Assembly (NCBI RefSeq): GCF_007995155.1
Contig: NZ_CP042593.1
Span: 2,026,001-2,090,000, forward strand
Source: Cytobacillus dafuensis
Lineage (GTDB): Bacteria > Bacillota > Bacilli > Bacillales > Cytobacillaceae
DNA length: 64,000 bases
Direction: 5' to 3'
Translations under genes and position numbers: made by a program
Shown: in pieces, positions 10,870-19,353 of the stretch
How the letters are laid out: each line of letters starts with the position of its first letter
Numbering within the stretch: position 1 is the stretch's first letter
Notes under the pieces: model-generated
The model's input: only the letters and a program-made list of their open reading frames with translations
Told to the model about the DNA's origin: nothing
Databases searched by the model: none

Positions 10870-11517
10870 ATGAATATAAATATTCTAGCTGGCGGCCCAA
10901 CAGACTTGCTGCCTAATCTTACAAATTACCAATCAATTGATGACATTTGGGTAGGAGTTGATAAGGGTGTTCTCACACTTCTCTCCCTTAATATACAGCC
11001 TGCCCTCGCATTTGGAGATTTTGATTCAGTCACTAAAGATGAAATGGAAATAATCAAAGAAAATATTAAGGAATTAAAGAAGTTTATTCCTGAAAAAGAT
11101 GAAACAGACATGGAATTAGCTTTGAACTGGGCATTAGAACAGGAAGTTGATTTAATTCGTATTTTTGGCGCAACCGGAGGAAGACTCGACCATTTTTTTG
11201 CTAATATTCACTTGCTAATAAAACCAATACTGGCGAGAAAAATGATCCAAATTGAAGTAATTGATCAAAAAAATACGGTGTATGTAAAAGGGCCTGGTGA
11301 GTACTCAATCAATAAAAACCCTCAACTTAAATATATTTCTTTTATCCCAATAACAATTGAAGTAGATAACCTTACATTATTAGGTTTTAAATATCCTCTA
11401 AATGATAGGAATATTTCATTAGGGTCAACACTATGTATTAGTAATGAACTTATTAATGATTATGGGAATTTTTCATTTTCCAAAGGCATAATAATGGTAG
11501 TAAGAAGTAATGATTAA
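10870..11517 (+). CDS. thiN: Thiamine pyrophosphokinase
   Basis: Makes thiamine diphosphate from thiamine and ATP. The 215-residue protein shows the family's conserved acidic and glycine motifs: GDFDSV (about residues 49-54), EKDETDMELALNWAL, and GATGGRLDHFFAN. It stands alone between the rpe terminator and spoVM, with AAGGAGG eight bases before the ATG. The same gene occupies this place in B. subtilis (yloS/thiN). Confidence 0.93.
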   Translation: MNINILAGGPTDLLPNLTNYQSIDDIWVGVDKGVLTLLSLNIQPALAFGDFDSVTKDEMEIIKENIKELKKFIPEKDETDMELALNWALEQEVDLIRIFGATGGRLDHFFANIHLLIKPILARKMIQIEVIDQKNTVYVKGPGEYSINKNPQLKYISFIPITIEVDNLTLLGFKYPLNDRNISLGSTLCISNELINDYGNFSFSKGIIMVVRSND

Positions 11518-11614
11518 GTTTCAAAATTATAAGTACTTATCTCATTTTATTGAATAAGATGATAATGGCGAAGGATAAGTTGGATGTGTTAGATCGTGAG
11601 GAGGGACACGAGAT

Positions 11615-11695
11615 ATGAGATTTTATACAATTAAACTGCCTAGGTTTTTAGGTGGAATCGTACGCGCGATGCTAGGTGCTTTCAAAAAAAGCTAA
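11615..11695 (+). CDS. spoVM: Stage V sporulation peptide SpoVM
   Basis: A 26-residue peptide, MRFYTIKLPRFLGGIVRAML followed by GAFKKS, nearly identical to the B. subtilis SpoVM amphipathic helix. SpoVM recognises the positive curvature of the forespore membrane, recruits the coat ATPase SpoIVA, and is made under sigma E in the mother cell. The Pro-Arg turn and the amphipathic helix (FLGGIVRAMLGAF) are retained. A strong GAGGAGGG ribosome site lies about nine bases upstream and a good terminator follows. It is too short for ordinary ORF lists. Its presence is direct evidence that the organism carries sporulation genes. A clear sigma E promoter could not be picked by eye. Confidence 0.97.
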   Translation: MRFYTIKLPRFLGGIVRAMLGAFKKS

Positions 11696-11716
11696 TAGAA
11701 TACAATCTAGGTAGTG

Positions 11717-11749
11717 AGCACCTGTAAATAGGTGCTTTATTTATTTTTT
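11717..11749 (+). terminator. Rho-independent terminator after spoVM
   Basis: Stem AGCACCT/AGGTGCT (11717-11723 with 11730-11736), a 6-base loop, then TTATTTATTTTTT. It stops spoVM transcription before it meets the opposing rpmB gene. Confidence 0.85.
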
Positions 11750-11751
11750 CA

Positions 11752-11783
11752 TAATAAAAGGACATCCGAATTTGGATGTCCTT
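11752..11783 (-). terminator. Rho-independent terminator after rpmB
   Basis: A 10-bp perfect stem AAGGACATCC/GGATGTCCTT (11758-11767 with 11774-11783) lies directly downstream of the rpmB stop on the minus strand and is followed on that strand by TTTATTATG. It sits back to back with the spoVM terminator. Confidence 0.8.
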
Positions 11784-11791
11784 ACACATTA

Positions 11792-11980
11792 TTATACACG
11801 TTCAACTTTACCAGAACGAAGTGCTCTTGTTGATACCCAAACACGTTTTGGTTTACCGTCTACAAGAATACGTACTTTTTGAAGGTTAGCACCCCATGTA
11901 CGCTTGTTAGCATTCATTGCATGGGAACGTGCATTACCTGTAGTTGTTTTTCTACCAGTTACAACACATTTACGTGGCAT
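11792..11980 (-). CDS. rpmB: Large ribosomal subunit protein bL28
   Basis: A 62-residue ribosomal protein beginning [20 protein letters not shown]. The motif [19 protein letters not shown] and the basic C terminus are typical of bL28. It retains CVVTG near the start but lacks the second pair of cysteines of the zinc-binding form, so it looks like the zinc-independent type. It is the only gene on the minus strand here. The frame opens to 12001, but the ATG at 11980 has AAGGAG at the right distance. On the minus strand, TTGCAA at 12136-12131 is a weak candidate for the -35 box. Confidence 0.96.
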   Translation of the reverse strand: MPRKCVVTGRKTTTGNARSHAMNANKRTWGANLQKVRILVDGKPKRVWVSTRALRSGKVERV

Positions 11981-12160
11981 ATTGATTTCCCTCCTTAACA
12001 CATAAGCTGAAGCTATTTTTCATGCTTTCATTTGCCATGTTAGATGACCATTTTGAATTAATGCCAAAACAAAAAGTTGTTGTTTAGACATTAAAAGATA
12101 CTTTAATAATTTATCATACAACCCTTTATATTGCAATAGCTGTGTTTCAAGAAAAATTCC

Positions 12161-12192
12161 TTGACATACACTATAGCTTGATAAGCTATAAT
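12161..12192 (+). promoter_or_regulatory. yloU promoter with a long spacer and internal palindrome
   Basis: A perfect -35 TTGACA (12161-12166) and a perfect -10 TATAAT (12187-12192) are separated by 20 bases rather than 17. The spacer and -10 contain an 8-bp perfect inverted repeat TATAGCTT-gat-AAGCTATA (12172-12190). Long spacers with a central dyad are characteristic of MerR-type promoters; no MerR-type gene is present in the window. Confidence 0.6.
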
Positions 12193-12279
12193 AAAGAGGG
12201 GAAGTATAACTTTCAAAATGTTTGAGCTTATAGTAAAATGTTTTTTAGCCAATAAGCATTTTCAGGAGGGGGAATAATA

Positions 12280-12642
12280 ATGTCCATTGAACTTAAAACA
12301 AAATTCGGACAAATTGATATCTCGAATGATGTTATTGCAACAATTGCAGGCGGTGCAGCTGTTGACTGCTATGGAATTGTAGGTATGGCCTCAAAGAATC
12401 AATTAAAGGATGGTCTAACTGATATTTTACGTAAAGAAAACTTCACTAAAGGTGTTATTGTTAGACAAGAAAACGAAGAAGTACATATTGATATGTATAT
12501 AATTGTTGGTTATGGAACGAAAATTTCCGAGATTGCTCATAACGTGCAATCGAAAGTAAAATACACCTTAGATAAAACTGTTGGACTTGCCGTTGAATCG
12601 GTAAATATTTACGTTCAAGGGGTTCGTGTCACGAATCCGTAG
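12280..12642 (+). CDS. yloU: Asp23/Gls24-family protein YloU
   Basis: A 120-residue member of the Asp23 (DUF322) family, with the typical core GQIDISNDVIATIAGGAAVDCYGIVGMASK and a C-terminal VESVNIYVQGVRV. Family members associate with the membrane or envelope and are often stress-related; the exact role of YloU is not established. It is followed at once by fakA, as in B. subtilis, and starts after a strong AGGAGGGGG ribosome site. Confidence 0.9.
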   Translation: MSIELKTKFGQIDISNDVIATIAGGAAVDCYGIVGMASKNQLKDGLTDILRKENFTKGVIVRQENEEVHIDMYIIVGYGTKISEIAHNVQSKVKYTLDKTVGLAVESVNIYVQGVRVTNP

Positions 12643-12661
12643 TGATGAGGAGGAAAGACTT

Positions 12662-14344
12662 GTGTCAATAAATGTTTTAGATGGGAAACAATTTGCAGAA
12701 ATGGTCATGAAGGGGGCTAACCATTTATCCTCCAATGCCAAATTTGTTGATTCATTGAATGTTTTCCCTGTTCCTGATGGTGATACAGGAACGAATATGA
12801 ATTTATCCATGACTTCTGGTGCAAAGGAAGTTAAGAATAATGTGCAAGAACATATCGGGAAGGTTGGTTTAGCACTTTCGAAAGGTTTACTTATGGGTGC
12901 GCGCGGGAACTCTGGAGTCATTTTATCACAGCTATTCCGCGGATTTTCAAAAGCGATTGAGCAGAAAGCTGAGATTAATAGCAAAGAATTTGCTGCAGCA
13001 CTACAAAGTGGAGTTGAAACGGCCTATAAAGCGGTAATGAAGCCTGTTGAAGGAACTATTTTAACTGTAGCTAAAGATTCAGCTAGAAGAGCTGTTCAAG
13101 TAGCTAAAAACGAAGACAATTTAATCGCTTTAATGGAAGAAGTACTGAAGGAAGCGAAAGCATCCCTTAACCGTACCCCTGATTTACTACCTGTTCTCAA
13201 GGAAGTAGGTGTAGTGGATAGCGGTGGGCAAGGGCTTGTTTTCGTATATGAAGGTTTTCTTTCAGAATTAAAAGGTGAAGCGCTTCCAGATTCTCCAACA
13301 TCATTTCCGAAAATGGAGGATCTAGTTAGTGCTGAGCATCATAAAAATGTTCATAGCTTTATGAATACCGAGGATATTGAATTTGGTTATTGTACAGAGT
13401 TTATGGTGAGATTTGAAAGTGAAAAGCTCTTAAAAAATCCATTTTCTGAAGAAGGCTTCCGACAAGATTTAAGCAAATATGGCGATTCATTATTAGTTAT
13501 TGCTGATGAAGAGCTTGTTAAAGTACATATTCATTCCGAGCAGCCTGGAGAATGCTTATCATATGGACAACAATATGGAAGCTTAATCAATATGAAGATT
13601 GAAAACATGCGTCAGCAGCATTCAAACTTAGTTGATGGGATCGAAACGAAACTCGTTTCCGAAAATGAATCTAAACCGAAACAATTAACGGAATATGGTA
13701 TTGTTACTGTCTCAATGGGAAGCGGTATTGCTGACTTATTCCGCAGTATTGGTGCACATGAAGTGATTGAAGGCGGCCAAACAATGAACCCAAGTACGGA
13801 AGACATTGTAAAGGCCATTCAGGAAGTTAATGCTAAAAAAGTGATTATACTTCCAAATAATAAGAACATTATAATGGCGGCCCAGCAAGCGGCAGAAGTT
13901 TCCGATCAGGAAGTCATTGTAATTCCTTCTAAAACAGTTCCACAAGGGATGTCTGCATTGCTTGCTTTCAACCCTAGTGCAAATTTAGAACAGAATAAAG
14001 AAAATATGTCTGCAGCACTTCAGCAGGTTAAAACAGGACAAGTTACCTTTGCTGTAAGAGATACAAGCATAGATGGACTTGAAATAGAAAAAGATGACTT
14101 CATGGGAATTGCTGAAGGAAAAATAATTGTTAAAAACAAAGATAAAGTTCAATTAGCTAAAGATTTATTAGCAAAAATGATTGATGCTGATACTGAAATT
14201 TTAACAATTTTAAAAGGTGAAGATGCTTCTGAGGAAGATGTCGAAAACCTTGTTCGCTTTATTGAGGAAGAGTATGATGAGGTAGAAATTGAACTGCATA
14301 ATGGAGAGCAGCCATTATACGCATTCATTTTTGCAATTGAATAA
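12662..14344 (+). CDS. fakA: Fatty acid kinase catalytic subunit FakA (YloV)
   Basis: Phosphorylates FakB-bound fatty acids so that they can enter phospholipid synthesis. The N-terminal DAK2 (Dha kinase L-like) nucleotide domain is clear: NVFPVPDGDTGTNMNLSM near residues 34-51 and GARGNSGVILSQL near 79-91; a long middle and C-terminal region follows (560 residues in all). The start is taken as GTG at 12662, eight bases after GAGGAGG, just past the yloU stop; an upstream in-frame ATG at 12626 lies inside yloU and has no ribosome site. No fakB is seen in the window. It links functionally to fapR-plsX downstream. Confidence 0.93.
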   Translation: MSINVLDGKQFAEMVMKGANHLSSNAKFVDSLNVFPVPDGDTGTNMNLSMTSGAKEVKNNVQEHIGKVGLALSKGLLMGARGNSGVILSQLFRGFSKAIEQKAEINSKEFAAALQSGVETAYKAVMKPVEGTILTVAKDSARRAVQVAKNEDNLIALMEEVLKEAKASLNRTPDLLPVLKEVGVVDSGGQGLVFVYEGFLSELKGEALPDSPTSFPKMEDLVSAEHHKNVHSFMNTEDIEFGYCTEFMVRFESEKLLKNPFSEEGFRQDLSKYGDSLLVIADEELVKVHIHSEQPGECLSYGQQYGSLINMKIENMRQQHSNLVDGIETKLVSENESKPKQLTEYGIVTVSMGSGIADLFRSIGAHEVIEGGQTMNPSTEDIVKAIQEVNAKKVIILPNNKNIIMAAQQAAEVSDQEVIVIPSKTVPQGMSALLAFNPSANLEQNKENMSAALQQVKTGQVTFAVRDTSIDGLEIEKDDFMGIAEGKIIVKNKDKVQLAKDLLAKMIDADTEILTILKGEDASEEDVENLVRFIEEEYDEVEIELHNGEQPLYAFIFAIE

Positions 14345-14394
14345 TAAGTTAAACTTAAGTGCCATTACACTCAAGTCATACAATGTGTAAAATT

Positions 14395-14418
14395 AGAAGG
14401 GGAAACCCTTCTTTTTTG
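14395..14418 (+). terminator. Rho-independent terminator after fakA
   Basis: Stem AGAAGGG/CCCTTCT with a GAAA tetraloop (14395-14412) and five further T residues. It lies 50 bases after fakA and only about 20 bases before the recG start, so recG needs its own start signal or read-through. Confidence 0.85.
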
Positions 14419-14439
14419 GCTTATAGGATGTGAAGAACT

Positions 14440-16500
14440 TTGTCAATCCAAAAAAATCAATATTGCATTGAGCCTATCACTTCAATTAAAGGAATAGGTG
14501 CTGAAACTGCAGAAGCTCTAGCAGAAATGAATATTTTAACAGTTAAAGATTTACTGGAATATTTCCCATATCGCTACGAAGATTATCGTTTGAAGGATTT
14601 AGCAGAGGTAAAGCATGAGGAGAGGGTGACTGTTGAGGGAAAGGTCCACAGTGAACCGTCACTAATCTATTATGGGAAGAAGCGTTCGAGATTAACATTA
14701 AGAGTGCTTGTAGGAAGATATCTTATTCAAGTCGTGCTGTTTAACCAGCCATATTTGAAAAGTAAAATCTCTATTAATGATACAGTATCTGTTACAGGTA
14801 AATGGGATCAGCATCGCCAGACGATTACAGCAAATGAAGTACATGTGGGCACCGATTCTATTAGTAAAGATTTTGAACCAGTCTATGCTGTGAAAGGAAA
14901 AATAACAGTAAAAGGAATAAGGCGGTTTATTAATCTTGCATTTTCACAATTCGGGTCAAATATTGAAGAAAACTTGCCAGAACATTTTTTAGTGAAATAT
15001 AAACTAATGAACCGGCTTACAGCACTTCGTATTATGCATTTTCCTACAGACCAAAATGAACTTAAGCAAGCAAGAAGAAGATTTGTGTATGAAGAGTTCT
15101 TTTATTTTCAATTAAAAATGCAAGCTTTAAGAAAGATTGAGAGAGAGCATTCAAAAGGCATCGCTCAGGCATATCAACTTGAGAATATAAAAACATTCCT
15201 TCAATCCTTGCCTTTTTCATTAACAAATGCACAAAAACGAGTTGTAAATGAAATTCTCGCCGATATGAAATCTCCATTTAGGATGAACCGTCTTTTACAG
15301 GGGGATGTCGGATCAGGAAAAACAGCCGTTGCTGCGATTGCCCTTTATGCAAGCTGTACAGCAGGCTTTCAAGGAGCATTAATGGTGCCGACAGAAATAT
15401 TAGCTGAACAGCATGCTGAATCATTGAAATTAATGCTAGAACCATTTCAGATAAAATGTGAGCTTTTAACAAGCTCGGTAAAGGGAAAAAGCAGACGAGA
15501 AATTTTACAGCTGCTTAAGGCTGGAGATATTGATATATTAATTGGGACACATGCATTAATACAGGATGAGGTAGAGTTTCATCATTTGGGACTGGTTATT
15601 ACTGATGAACAGCATCGTTTCGGAGTTGAACAACGGAGGGTCCTTAGAGAAAAAGGAGAAAGTCCTGATGTTTTATTTATGACTGCAACGCCTATTCCTC
15701 GAACATTAGCAATTACTGTGTTTGGTGAAATGGATGTTTCGATTATTGATGAAATGCCTGCAGGAAGAAAATTAATAGAAACATATTGGGCGAAACCCAA
15801 TATGCTAGATCGTGTTCTTGGTTTTATTGAAAAGGAACTAAGAGCCGGACATCAAGCCTATGTCATTTGTCCGCTTATTGAGGAATCTGATAAATTAGAT
15901 GTTCAGAACGCGATTGATGTACACAGTCAATTAACTCACTATTTTTTTGATCGCTATCAAATTGGTTTAATGCATGGCAGATTGCATCCGGATGAAAAAG
16001 AATCCGTCATGAAAGCATTTAGTAGAAATGAAATTCAAGTCCTTGTTTCTACAACAGTTGTAGAAGTGGGGGTAAATGTTCCAAATGCTACAATGATGGT
16101 CATCTATGATGCTGAGCGATTTGGACTTGCCCAACTTCACCAGCTAAGGGGGAGAGTTGGACGTGGAAGTGATCAATCATATTGTATTCTTCTCGCTGAT
16201 CCGAAGTCTGAAGTAGGAAAAGAAAGAATGAAAATTATGACTGAGACTAACGACGGATTTCTTCTTAGTGAAAAGGATCTTGAGCTAAGGGGACCTGGTG
16301 ATTTCTTTGGAAAAAAACAAAGCGGTTTGCCAGAATTCAAGGTTGCGGACATGGTTCATGATTATCGGGCATTGGAGACCGCAAGAAATGATGCAGCCCA
16401 ACTTATTCAAAAAAATGAATTTTGGAGCGCGCCTGAATACATGAATTTAAGAAACTATTTAAAGGAATCAGGTGTATTAAAAGGAGAAAAACTTGATTAG
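14440..16500 (+). CDS. recG: ATP-dependent DNA helicase RecG
   Basis: Remodels stalled forks and Holliday-type junctions. A wedge/OB domain (about residues 1-160) precedes the superfamily 2 core with Walker A GDVGSGKTA near 288 and DEQH near 389; the motif TATPIPRTLAITVFGEMDVSIIDEMPAGR and the C-terminal LHQLRGRVGRG are typical. 686 residues is the normal length. The start is TTG, preceded by AGGATGTG. In B. subtilis two L-serine dehydratase genes lie between fakA and recG; here they are missing. Confidence 0.96.
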   Translation: MSIQKNQYCIEPITSIKGIGAETAEALAEMNILTVKDLLEYFPYRYEDYRLKDLAEVKHEERVTVEGKVHSEPSLIYYGKKRSRLTLRVLVGRYLIQVVLFNQPYLKSKISINDTVSVTGKWDQHRQTITANEVHVGTDSISKDFEPVYAVKGKITVKGIRRFINLAFSQFGSNIEENLPEHFLVKYKLMNRLTALRIMHFPTDQNELKQARRRFVYEEFFYFQLKMQALRKIEREHSKGIAQAYQLENIKTFLQSLPFSLTNAQKRVVNEILADMKSPFRMNRLLQGDVGSGKTAVAAIALYASCTAGFQGALMVPTEILAEQHAESLKLMLEPFQIKCELLTSSVKGKSRREILQLLKAGDIDILIGTHALIQDEVEFHHLGLVITDEQHRFGVEQRRVLREKGESPDVLFMTATPIPRTLAITVFGEMDVSIIDEMPAGRKLIETYWAKPNMLDRVLGFIEKELRAGHQAYVICPLIEESDKLDVQNAIDVHSQLTHYFFDRYQIGLMHGRLHPDEKESVMKAFSRNEIQVLVSTTVVEVGVNVPNATMMVIYDAERFGLAQLHQLRGRVGRGSDQSYCILLADPKSEVGKERMKIMTETNDGFLLSEKDLELRGPGDFFGKKQSGLPEFKVADMVHDYRALETARNDAAQLIQKNEFWSAPEYMNLRNYLKESGVLKGEKLD

Positions 16501-16523
16501 AACTTTAAGGGGAAAAATTGTTT

Positions 16524-16560
16524 AGCTCTAACGCTTTTTCAAAGCGATAGAGCTTTTCTT
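16524..16560 (+). terminator. Rho-independent terminator after recG
   Basis: A long stem, AGCTCTA-a-CGCTTT paired with AAAGCG-a-TAGAGCT (16524-16554) with one A/A mismatch, followed by TTTTCTT. It separates recG from the fapR operon. Confidence 0.85.
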
Positions 16561-16573
16561 AATCAAGCCCCTA

Positions 16574-16717
16574 AACAAGGCGCCTCCACTTTTCCTTGTC
16601 TAGTTCCGGCGCCTAGGGGCTCGAGGTCATAAGCCAATCCGTCATGAAGGTAAAATGCGACCTTCCTGCCGTCTCGTCTTATGCTTGTCGCCTCTGAACA
16701 AGGCGCCTCCACTTTTC
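16574..16717. repeat. Structured intergenic repeat with identical 21-bp ends
   Basis: The 21-base block AACAAGGCGCCTCCACTTTT plus C occurs identically at 16574-16594 and 16697-16717 in direct orientation. Between the copies lie an inverted pair CATAAG/CTTATG (16628-16633 with 16678-16683) around a perfect hairpin GAAGGT/ACCTTC (16646-16665). The segment is clearly GC-richer than its surroundings and has no open frame. Sequences of this kind (caaggcgcctcc..., tctag-tccggcgcctag...) recur between genes in many Bacillaceae as far as I recall, so it is probably a dispersed REP/MITE-like element. Confidence 0.7.
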
Positions 16718-16720
16718 TGC

Positions 16721-16749
16721 TTGCAATCTATTTTTTTTGATTATATACT
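16721..16749 (+). promoter_or_regulatory. fapR operon promoter
   Basis: -35 TTGCAA (16721-16726) and -10 TATACT (16744-16749) with an ideal 17-base spacer. The start of transcription would fall inside the FapR box that follows, so binding there would block initiation. Confidence 0.7.
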
Positions 16750-16752
16750 ACT

Positions 16753-16771
16753 ATTAGTACCTAGTCTTAAT
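16753..16771 (+). promoter_or_regulatory. FapR operator
   Basis: ATTAGTACCTAGTCTTAAT matches the FapR box known from Bacillus (TTAGTACCT..TCTTAAT as I recall it). It begins four bases after the -10 box and 20 bases before the fapR ATG. FapR released by malonyl-CoA would open transcription of fapR-plsX-fabD-fabG. Confidence 0.88.
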
Positions 16772-16790
16772 ATCTCGGACGGTGTGATCT

Positions 16791-17393
16791 ATGAGAATAA
16801 ATAAAAAGGAAAGGCAAGCATTATTAACATCAACAATAAAGGAAAATCCTTTTATTACGGATGAAGAGCTTGCAGAGAAGTTTTCAGTTAGTGTGCAAAC
16901 CATTCGGTTGGACAGACTAGAATTATCCATTCCTGAATTACGTGAACGTATCAAGCATGTAGCTGAAAAACGGTTTGAGGATGAAGTGCGTTCCTTGCCA
17001 ATTGATGAAGTAATTGGTGAGATCATTGATATTGAACTTGATAGAACAGCGATTTCAATTTTAGATATTAAAGAAGAGCATGTATTTAAGCGAAACAATA
17101 TTGCCAGAGGTCATCACTTATTTGCACAAGCGAATTCGCTTGCAGTAGCATTAATAAATGATGAACTCGCATTAACGGCGAAAGCAAATATTCAATTTAC
17201 TCGATCGGTAAAGAGAAATGAACGTGTAATCGCAAAAGCGAAAGTTGTAAGTATCGATTCTGATAGTGGTAGAACAATCGTTGAAGTTTCTAGCTTTGTA
17301 AACAATGAATTAGTTTTTAAAGGTGAATTCGATATGTATCGATCTCACAATAATTCAATAAAGGATGAAAATCAGCATGAAGATAGCAATTGA
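16791..17393 (+). CDS. fapR: Fatty acid and phospholipid synthesis repressor FapR
   Basis: Global regulator of lipid synthesis in Gram-positive bacteria, relieved by malonyl-CoA. The 200-residue protein has an N-terminal DeoR-like helix-turn-helix ([32 protein letters not shown], about residues 22-52), a linker helix, and a hot-dog fold domain with the ligand-binding stretch [18 protein letters not shown]. It is about a dozen residues longer than the B. subtilis protein, at the C terminus. Its own operator lies just upstream (autoregulation). Its 3' end overlaps the plsX start. Confidence 0.96.
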   Translation: MRINKKERQALLTSTIKENPFITDEELAEKFSVSVQTIRLDRLELSIPELRERIKHVAEKRFEDEVRSLPIDEVIGEIIDIELDRTAISILDIKEEHVFKRNNIARGHHLFAQANSLAVALINDELALTAKANIQFTRSVKRNERVIAKAKVVSIDSDSGRTIVEVSSFVNNELVFKGEFDMYRSHNNSIKDENQHEDSN

Positions 17394-18369
17394 TGCAATG
17401 GGAGGCGACCATGCTCCTAAGGAAATCGTATTAGGAGCGATGAAAGCTGTTGCAGAATTTAAGGATATTCAAATTACCCTTGTTGGTGATGAAGCTAAAA
17501 TTAAAGAGTATTTAACTAATGATGATCGAATTAATATTGTACATACAGAAGAAGTTATATTGCCGACGGATGAGCCAGTAAGGGCTGTACGTAGGAAAAA
17601 GAATTCTTCTATGGTTCTTGCCGCACAACTTGTTACGGATGGTCAAGCGGATGCATGTATTTCAGCTGGAAATACAGGAGCCTTAATGGCAACAGGTCTA
17701 TTTGTAGTAGGGCGAATTGAAGGTATAGAGCGTCCTGCATTATCCCCGACATTGCCAACAATTGGCGGCGAAGGTTTTTTACTGCTTGATGTTGGTGCAA
17801 ACGTAGATGCTAAGCCTGATCATTTATTGCAATATGCTATTATGGGCTCGATTTATTCTGAAAAAGTACGAGGCATCGAAAACCCAAGAGTAGGTCTTCT
17901 TAATATTGGAACTGAAGAGAAAAAGGGAAATGAGCTTGCTAAAAATACGTTCGAATTACTGCAAAAGGCTAATTTAAACTTTATAGGCAATGTAGAGGCA
18001 CGTGATTTGCTTGAAGGTGCTGCTGATGTGGTTGTGACTGATGGTTTTACAGGAAATATGGTATTAAAAACTATTGAAGGAACAGCGATGTCTGTTTTTA
18101 AAATGTTAAAATCCGCTTTAACAAGCAGCTTTAAAAGTAAAGTAGCTGCAGCTGTACTTAAGCCTGATTTAGTACAGTTAAAATCGAAAATGGATTACTC
18201 AGAATATGGTGGAGCAGGATTATTTGGATTAAAAGCTCCAGTTATTAAGGCGCACGGTTCTTCGGATGCAAATGCTTTATATAGTGCAGTAAGGCAGACA
18301 CGTAATATGATTGAACATAATGTTTCACAAACGATAAAAGAGGCTGTAGAAAATGCTAGTGTAAACTAG
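17377..18369 (+). CDS. plsX: Phosphate acyltransferase PlsX
   Basis: Converts acyl-ACP to acyl-phosphate, the acyl donor for the first step of phosphatidic acid synthesis. Begins [21 protein letters not shown], the conserved nucleotide-like phosphate loop; [21 protein letters not shown] and [11 protein letters not shown] follow. About 330 residues. An in-frame ATG at 17365 exists, but AAAGGA at 17360 is spaced for the ATG at 17377, and the conserved N terminus starts there. The gene overlaps the end of fapR by 17 bases. Confidence 0.95.
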   Translation: MKIAIDAMGGDHAPKEIVLGAMKAVAEFKDIQITLVGDEAKIKEYLTNDDRINIVHTEEVILPTDEPVRAVRRKKNSSMVLAAQLVTDGQADACISAGNTGALMATGLFVVGRIEGIERPALSPTLPTIGGEGFLLLDVGANVDAKPDHLLQYAIMGSIYSEKVRGIENPRVGLLNIGTEEKKGNELAKNTFELLQKANLNFIGNVEARDLLEGAADVVVTDGFTGNMVLKTIEGTAMSVFKMLKSALTSSFKSKVAAAVLKPDLVQLKSKMDYSEYGGAGLFGLKAPVIKAHGSSDANALYSAVRQTRNMIEHNVSQTIKEAVENASVN

Positions 18370-18405
18370 ATAATTGATTTTTCGAAAGAAAAAGGAGGAG
18401 TGCAA

Positions 18406-19353
18406 ATGGGTAAAATTGCTTTTTTATTTCCAGGTCAAGGCTCTCAAATTGTTGGGATGGGGAAAACGCTGGCAGAAGCTAATAAAGATGTAAAATCCTT
18501 TTTTGAAAAGGCAGATGAGAAACTAAATTTCTCACTTTCAAAGTTAATTTTTGAAGGGCCTCAGGAAGAATTGACATTAACGACGAATGCACAGCCTGCA
18601 TTACTAACGACTAGTATTGCTATTTTGGAATTTTTTAAGCAATCTAATATAAAACCAGATTATGTAGCAGGACATAGCCTTGGAGAATATACAGCACTTG
18701 TGGCCGCTGGTGCCTTTTCTTTTGAAGATGGTGTTAACGCTGTTAGAAAAAGAGGCGAATTTATGGAAGAAGCAGTTCCAAATGGAGAAGGGACTATGGC
18801 TGCGGTCCTAGGATTGGGACGCGAAGAGCTTCAGGCTGTTACAGATGAGGTCACAAGAGAAGGAAATCCAGTCCAATTAGCAAATTTAAATTGCCCTGGC
18901 CAAATTGTTATATCTGGATCAAGATTAGGAGTAGAAAACGCTTCAGTTAAAGCAAAGGAAGCTGGTGCTAAGCGAGTTATGCCCCTTGTGGTAAGTGGTC
19001 CTTTCCATTCTGAGCTAATGAAACCAGCTGCAGAAAAATTTAAAAACGTACTTAATGGAATGGAAATTAACAATGCGGAAATACCAGTTATTGCTAATGT
19101 TTCGGCGGATGAAATGACTTCTGCTAATGATATTAAGGAAAAATTAATCGCCCAGCTATACTCACCTGTCTTATGGGAAGATTCTGTACAAAAGATGATT
19201 TCCTTAGGGGTAGATACGTTCATAGAAATAGGACCAGGTAAGGTTTTAACAGGTCTAGTTAAGAAGATTGATAAATCAGTACGAACATATTCTGTTTCAG
19301 ATTACGAGACATGTATGGCCGTAATGGAGTCCTTAAAGGAGGAAATACAATGA
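18406..19353 (+). CDS. fabD: Malonyl-CoA:ACP transacylase
   Basis: Loads malonyl groups onto acyl carrier protein. The 315-residue protein has [14 protein letters not shown] at the N terminus, the nucleophile in GHSLGEYTA (Ser91) and the catalytic His201 in GPFHSELM. The ATG at 18406 has AAAGGAGGAG at the best distance; an in-frame GTG at 18400 overlaps that ribosome site. The stop overlaps the fabG ATG. Confidence 0.96.
   Translation: MGKIAFLFPGQGSQIVGMGKTLAEANKDVKSFFEKADEKLNFSLSKLIFEGPQEELTLTTNAQPALLTTSIAILEFFKQSNIKPDYVAGHSLGEYTALVAAGAFSFEDGVNAVRKRGEFMEEAVPNGEGTMAAVLGLGREELQAVTDEVTREGNPVQLANLNCPGQIVISGSRLGVENASVKAKEAGAKRVMPLVVSGPFHSELMKPAAEKFKNVLNGMEINNAEIPVIANVSADEMTSANDIKEKLIAQLYSPVLWEDSVQKMISLGVDTFIEIGPGKVLTGLVKKIDKSVRTYSVSDYETCMAVMESLKEEIQ

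Noticed and set aside
12626..12661. The upstream ATG at 12626 as the fakA start
   Set aside because: It lies inside yloU, has no ribosome site, and adds residues not shared with the family; GTG at 12662 has GAGGAGG at proper distance.
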